In this document: positions 26,095 through 28,391 of the stretch, piece after piece
Numbering within the stretch: the first letter of the stretch is position 1
Layout of the letters: the number at the start of each line of letters is the position of its first letter
NCBI GenBank assembly: GCA_049999725.1
Contig: JBNGIS010008900.1
Location: forward strand, 1-28,391
DNA: 28,391 nt
Reading direction: 5' to 3'
From: Haplomitrium mnioides
Taxonomy: Eukaryota > Marchantiophyta > Haplomitriopsida > Calobryales
The notes under the pieces: model-generated
Told to the model about the DNA's origin: nothing
The model's database searches: none
Seen by the model: only the letters and a program-made list of their open reading frames with translations
Made by a program: the position numbers and the translations under genes

Positions 26095-28391
26095 TGTGGG
26101 AGCACGGTTGCTGATAGAGAATCACAAGTAGCTTGAACAAGTTCTTTTTGACGCAGTAGAGTAAGGAGGAAATGGTAAAGCTTCAAGTTTTGAATTAATA
26201 AGTGTAGAATCGTAAGATGTAAGGATTAGAGGAACATTCGGGATATCATTTGCCAAGGAGAGAGGGCTAAGTGATGAAGAAGTTGATGTCCTTTTCAGTG
26301 GAAAAAAAAAGTTTTTTTGGGTAAAACTAATCTAATTGTTGAGGGCCAAGGCTAGCCTCTATCTACTGCTATTCTAGTGTTGATGGACAACTTGCCCAAG
26401 AGCCAAGTGAAGTGTATCGGAGGACAGGTTGCCCTTTTGTCCCCTGAACTAGGTCCGTCTAGGGGTAGAATGGTAAGCAGGTGGCCTTAGACCCCCTAGG
26501 GGGGATGCCTCTCGAAAGAAGGGAGGAGGAGGTTTTTATACATGTATGGGTTCATTGGGTAAGACTTATAGGATAAGTGGAAGCCTCAAGATGAACGTTG
26601 GGTGATGCTCTCACGATGAAGAAATGTGGAGATCAAATTGAAGGAAAGATTTTTTTCTCTGTAAGGTTGTGTCAAATTGCTTGTTGTGCTGATAAAATGT
26701 GAATGATTCAAACGACGATTGGATCTGTATATGAATGGAAAAATGAAGAAGGAATGTTGAGATCTGATCTCTGCAAGCTTCGCGAATTCAGTAAAGGCTG
26801 TGATTCATTTGAAAGGAGATGCTGCGAAGGCCTTCCCTATTGGGAAATTGATTTGAAAGAGGATGTAAAGGATTTGAAATTGAAGAAATTGAAATCGAAG
26901 GATGAAGGGAAAGGAGGATCAATTGATTGGTCTGCTAAGAAGACTCCTTTCGTGCAGAATCAAATGTAGCTTAATCGAAGAATGAAAATTGTTACTTACA
27001 TTGAACATCTGCAACTGATTTAAGTGATGGAATGGATTCGAAAGGAATCGAGTGAATGTTGCATTGGGGAGAATTGATCAAACCTTGATGTTGCGAAAAT
27101 CGAAGAAAGGGAATTGAAATAGAGAAGAGCTTTACGGATTGAAGGGAAGAATGGTTGTGAGTAAGAGTTCGATGGGGGAAATGTTGTGGAAAATGTTGAG
27201 CGAGGATCGATCAGTTGCGAGGGAGTGATCGGCTAACGAAATTTCTGTTGTAATCGGAAAGAATTAAATTGTTTAAAGAAATGAGTAAGAATTGGAAGCG
27301 AGCGGAAGGAAGTTCCAAAGGGAGTTCGTGGTCCGAAGAAGGCTTCAGAAAGTCGCCTTCCTATGTGGGGAACCCTAGTTAAGGGGGTTCCGATTTGTTT
27401 TTCGAGGTGGGACACCCCGCTTAAGGGGGTTTACGTTGAGTGTCCGTGTGGGGATCTGAAGTGGAATCCCTAGTTTATTTGGTTCCGATTGGGGTTATGA
27501 AGTGGAGAGCCCTAGTTAGGAAGGTAACTTTCCGAGGAGATCAACGGAAGGATGATTGGTGAAATGGCAATGAAGCGAAACAGTGATATATGAAACGACG
27601 ACTTATCGGTGTTAAACGCAATAAGGAAAGGCGAGTGAGAAGAGAAGTTAAATGGCGAATCAATAATTTATTGTGGTTTCGGTGTGGAAGTCGAACCGAA
27701 AGTTTGAAAGTTCGAAAGGGCGAAACGATTATTTGGAAGAATTCGAAAAGTTCAAATTGAAGGGAGAGGAAACATAAGAGTTAGTGAAAGTTTGAAAATT
27801 AGTATAAGAACAATTGTTAGTAATTCGTTCTTATGGTGAGCGAAGTCCGTGTAAGTTAGTTAAAGAAAATAATTTAGTTTAAGAACGACCTGTGAGTTGT
27901 TAGTTCTTATTATAAACTTAGTGTAAAGAAGTTAGTGTGTAGAGAAGCAAGTTAGTTTGATTTGGAATTAGAATGACTGTTATTGTCAATTGAGTAGGAC
28001 ATGGGATACAAGCCAATTGGCGAGTTCTTGTTTTGCTGGTTAGTCTCATTGTACAATTTTTGTGCTTCAAGGAATCAAGATCAATTGTTGTTTGTTTGTG
28101 AGGGTTTTCCCGTGCTCTTGGAAAAATTGCAAAAATTGGAAGGAGCAATATGTGTGTGGAACAATGAATTGAGATTAGGTCCTGGTGGCAAGTGTTTTGC
28201 AGGTTCCAGTTGAAGAAATCAATCAGGTTGCATCCAAGAAGAGCATATCAGGAGTTGCCTGAGTGTCTTTTGTTGGTGGGTCTGGGTTCTAGATTGTGAT
28301 TTGTGGGGTGTTTGGTAGCAGCAAATCTGATTTGAGTTTTGTTCTACTCAAGATTTTTGTATGTGTGTTAGATTGTTAAATTCTTAAGGAG
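26095..28391 (+). repeat. Element A 3' LTR, cut by the window edge
   Basis: Matches 17093-19403 collinearly with small indels, such as a missing AAG near 26520, a few bases near 27010, and a missing GGGTTCT near 28287. The TTTTTATACATG box is at 26533 and the hairpin block at 27356-27430. The remaining part, equal to about 19404-20056, lies beyond the window, followed by the rest of element B. Confidence 0.85.

Larger units (their letters stand above)
17093..28391 (+). mobile_element. Element A: Ty3/gypsy LTR retrotransposon, 3' end outside the window
   Basis: Complete layout except the last part of the 3' LTR: 5' LTR, primer binding site, gag, protease, RT, RNase H, integrase, polypurine tract, 3' LTR. 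Expected full length is about 12 kb. It inserted into the RT gene of element B. The five bases left of it are TAACC; the right flank is not visible, so the target duplication cannot be checked. The coding region is in three frames with about six stops. No chromodomain and the tRNA-Asp-like primer site suggest a non-chromoviral (Tat/Athila-side) lineage, as inference. Confidence 0.88.

Overview
The window looks like nuclear DNA of a land plant with a large, repeat-rich genome. It holds three Ty3/gypsy LTR retrotransposons nested in or beside one another, plant-type primer binding sites, GT-AG introns and AT-rich flanks. There is no housekeeping gene, rRNA, tRNA or CRISPR array. I cannot name the species; a gymnosperm, fern or lycophyte is as plausible as an angiosperm.

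The oldest layer (1 to about 10604) is the unusual one. It carries two decayed copies of a multi-exon gene in head-to-head (convergent) orientation. The right copy (minus strand, 10273 to 6915) combines an N-terminal helical exon, a Lys- and Ser-rich linker, a ParB/sulfiredoxin-like domain and a C-terminal DNA methyltransferase domain in which a DPPY-like motif precedes the SAM-binding GSGTG motif (beta-class N4/N6 order). The left copy (plus strand, 1 to 1146) shows only the methyltransferase part before it leaves the window. Two introns of the right copy carry arrays of a 24-bp unit built from two palindromes, and the 3' flanks of both copies carry a longer repeat with the same ATGCGNGCAT core. 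The two arms (1-2062 and 5998 to about 8270) meet tail to tail with almost no spacer.

Element C (2063-5997, minus) is a decayed Ty3/gypsy element with an initiator-Met-type primer binding site. It sits exactly at the centre of that inverted duplication. Its order is gag, protease, RT, RNase H, integrase; the integrase is truncated and runs straight into the 3' LTR.

Element B (10605-17092, minus) is a second gypsy element with a long LTR (about 3.7 kb). It inserted in a palindrome-array intron of the ParB-methyltransferase gene. Only its 3' LTR, integrase, RNase H and the C-terminal part of RT are in the window, because element A interrupts its RT at the G-Y-N-Q motif.

Element A (17093 to past 28391, plus) is the youngest layer. 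It has about 3 kb LTRs, a tRNA-Asp-like primer binding site, gag with zinc knuckles, protease, RT, RNase H and integrase, and a polypurine tract before the 3' LTR, which runs off the window. Every coding region in the window has stops or frameshifts, so nothing here appears able to act alone. A and B are related: their pol proteins are similar and their LTRs share a block of paired hairpins.
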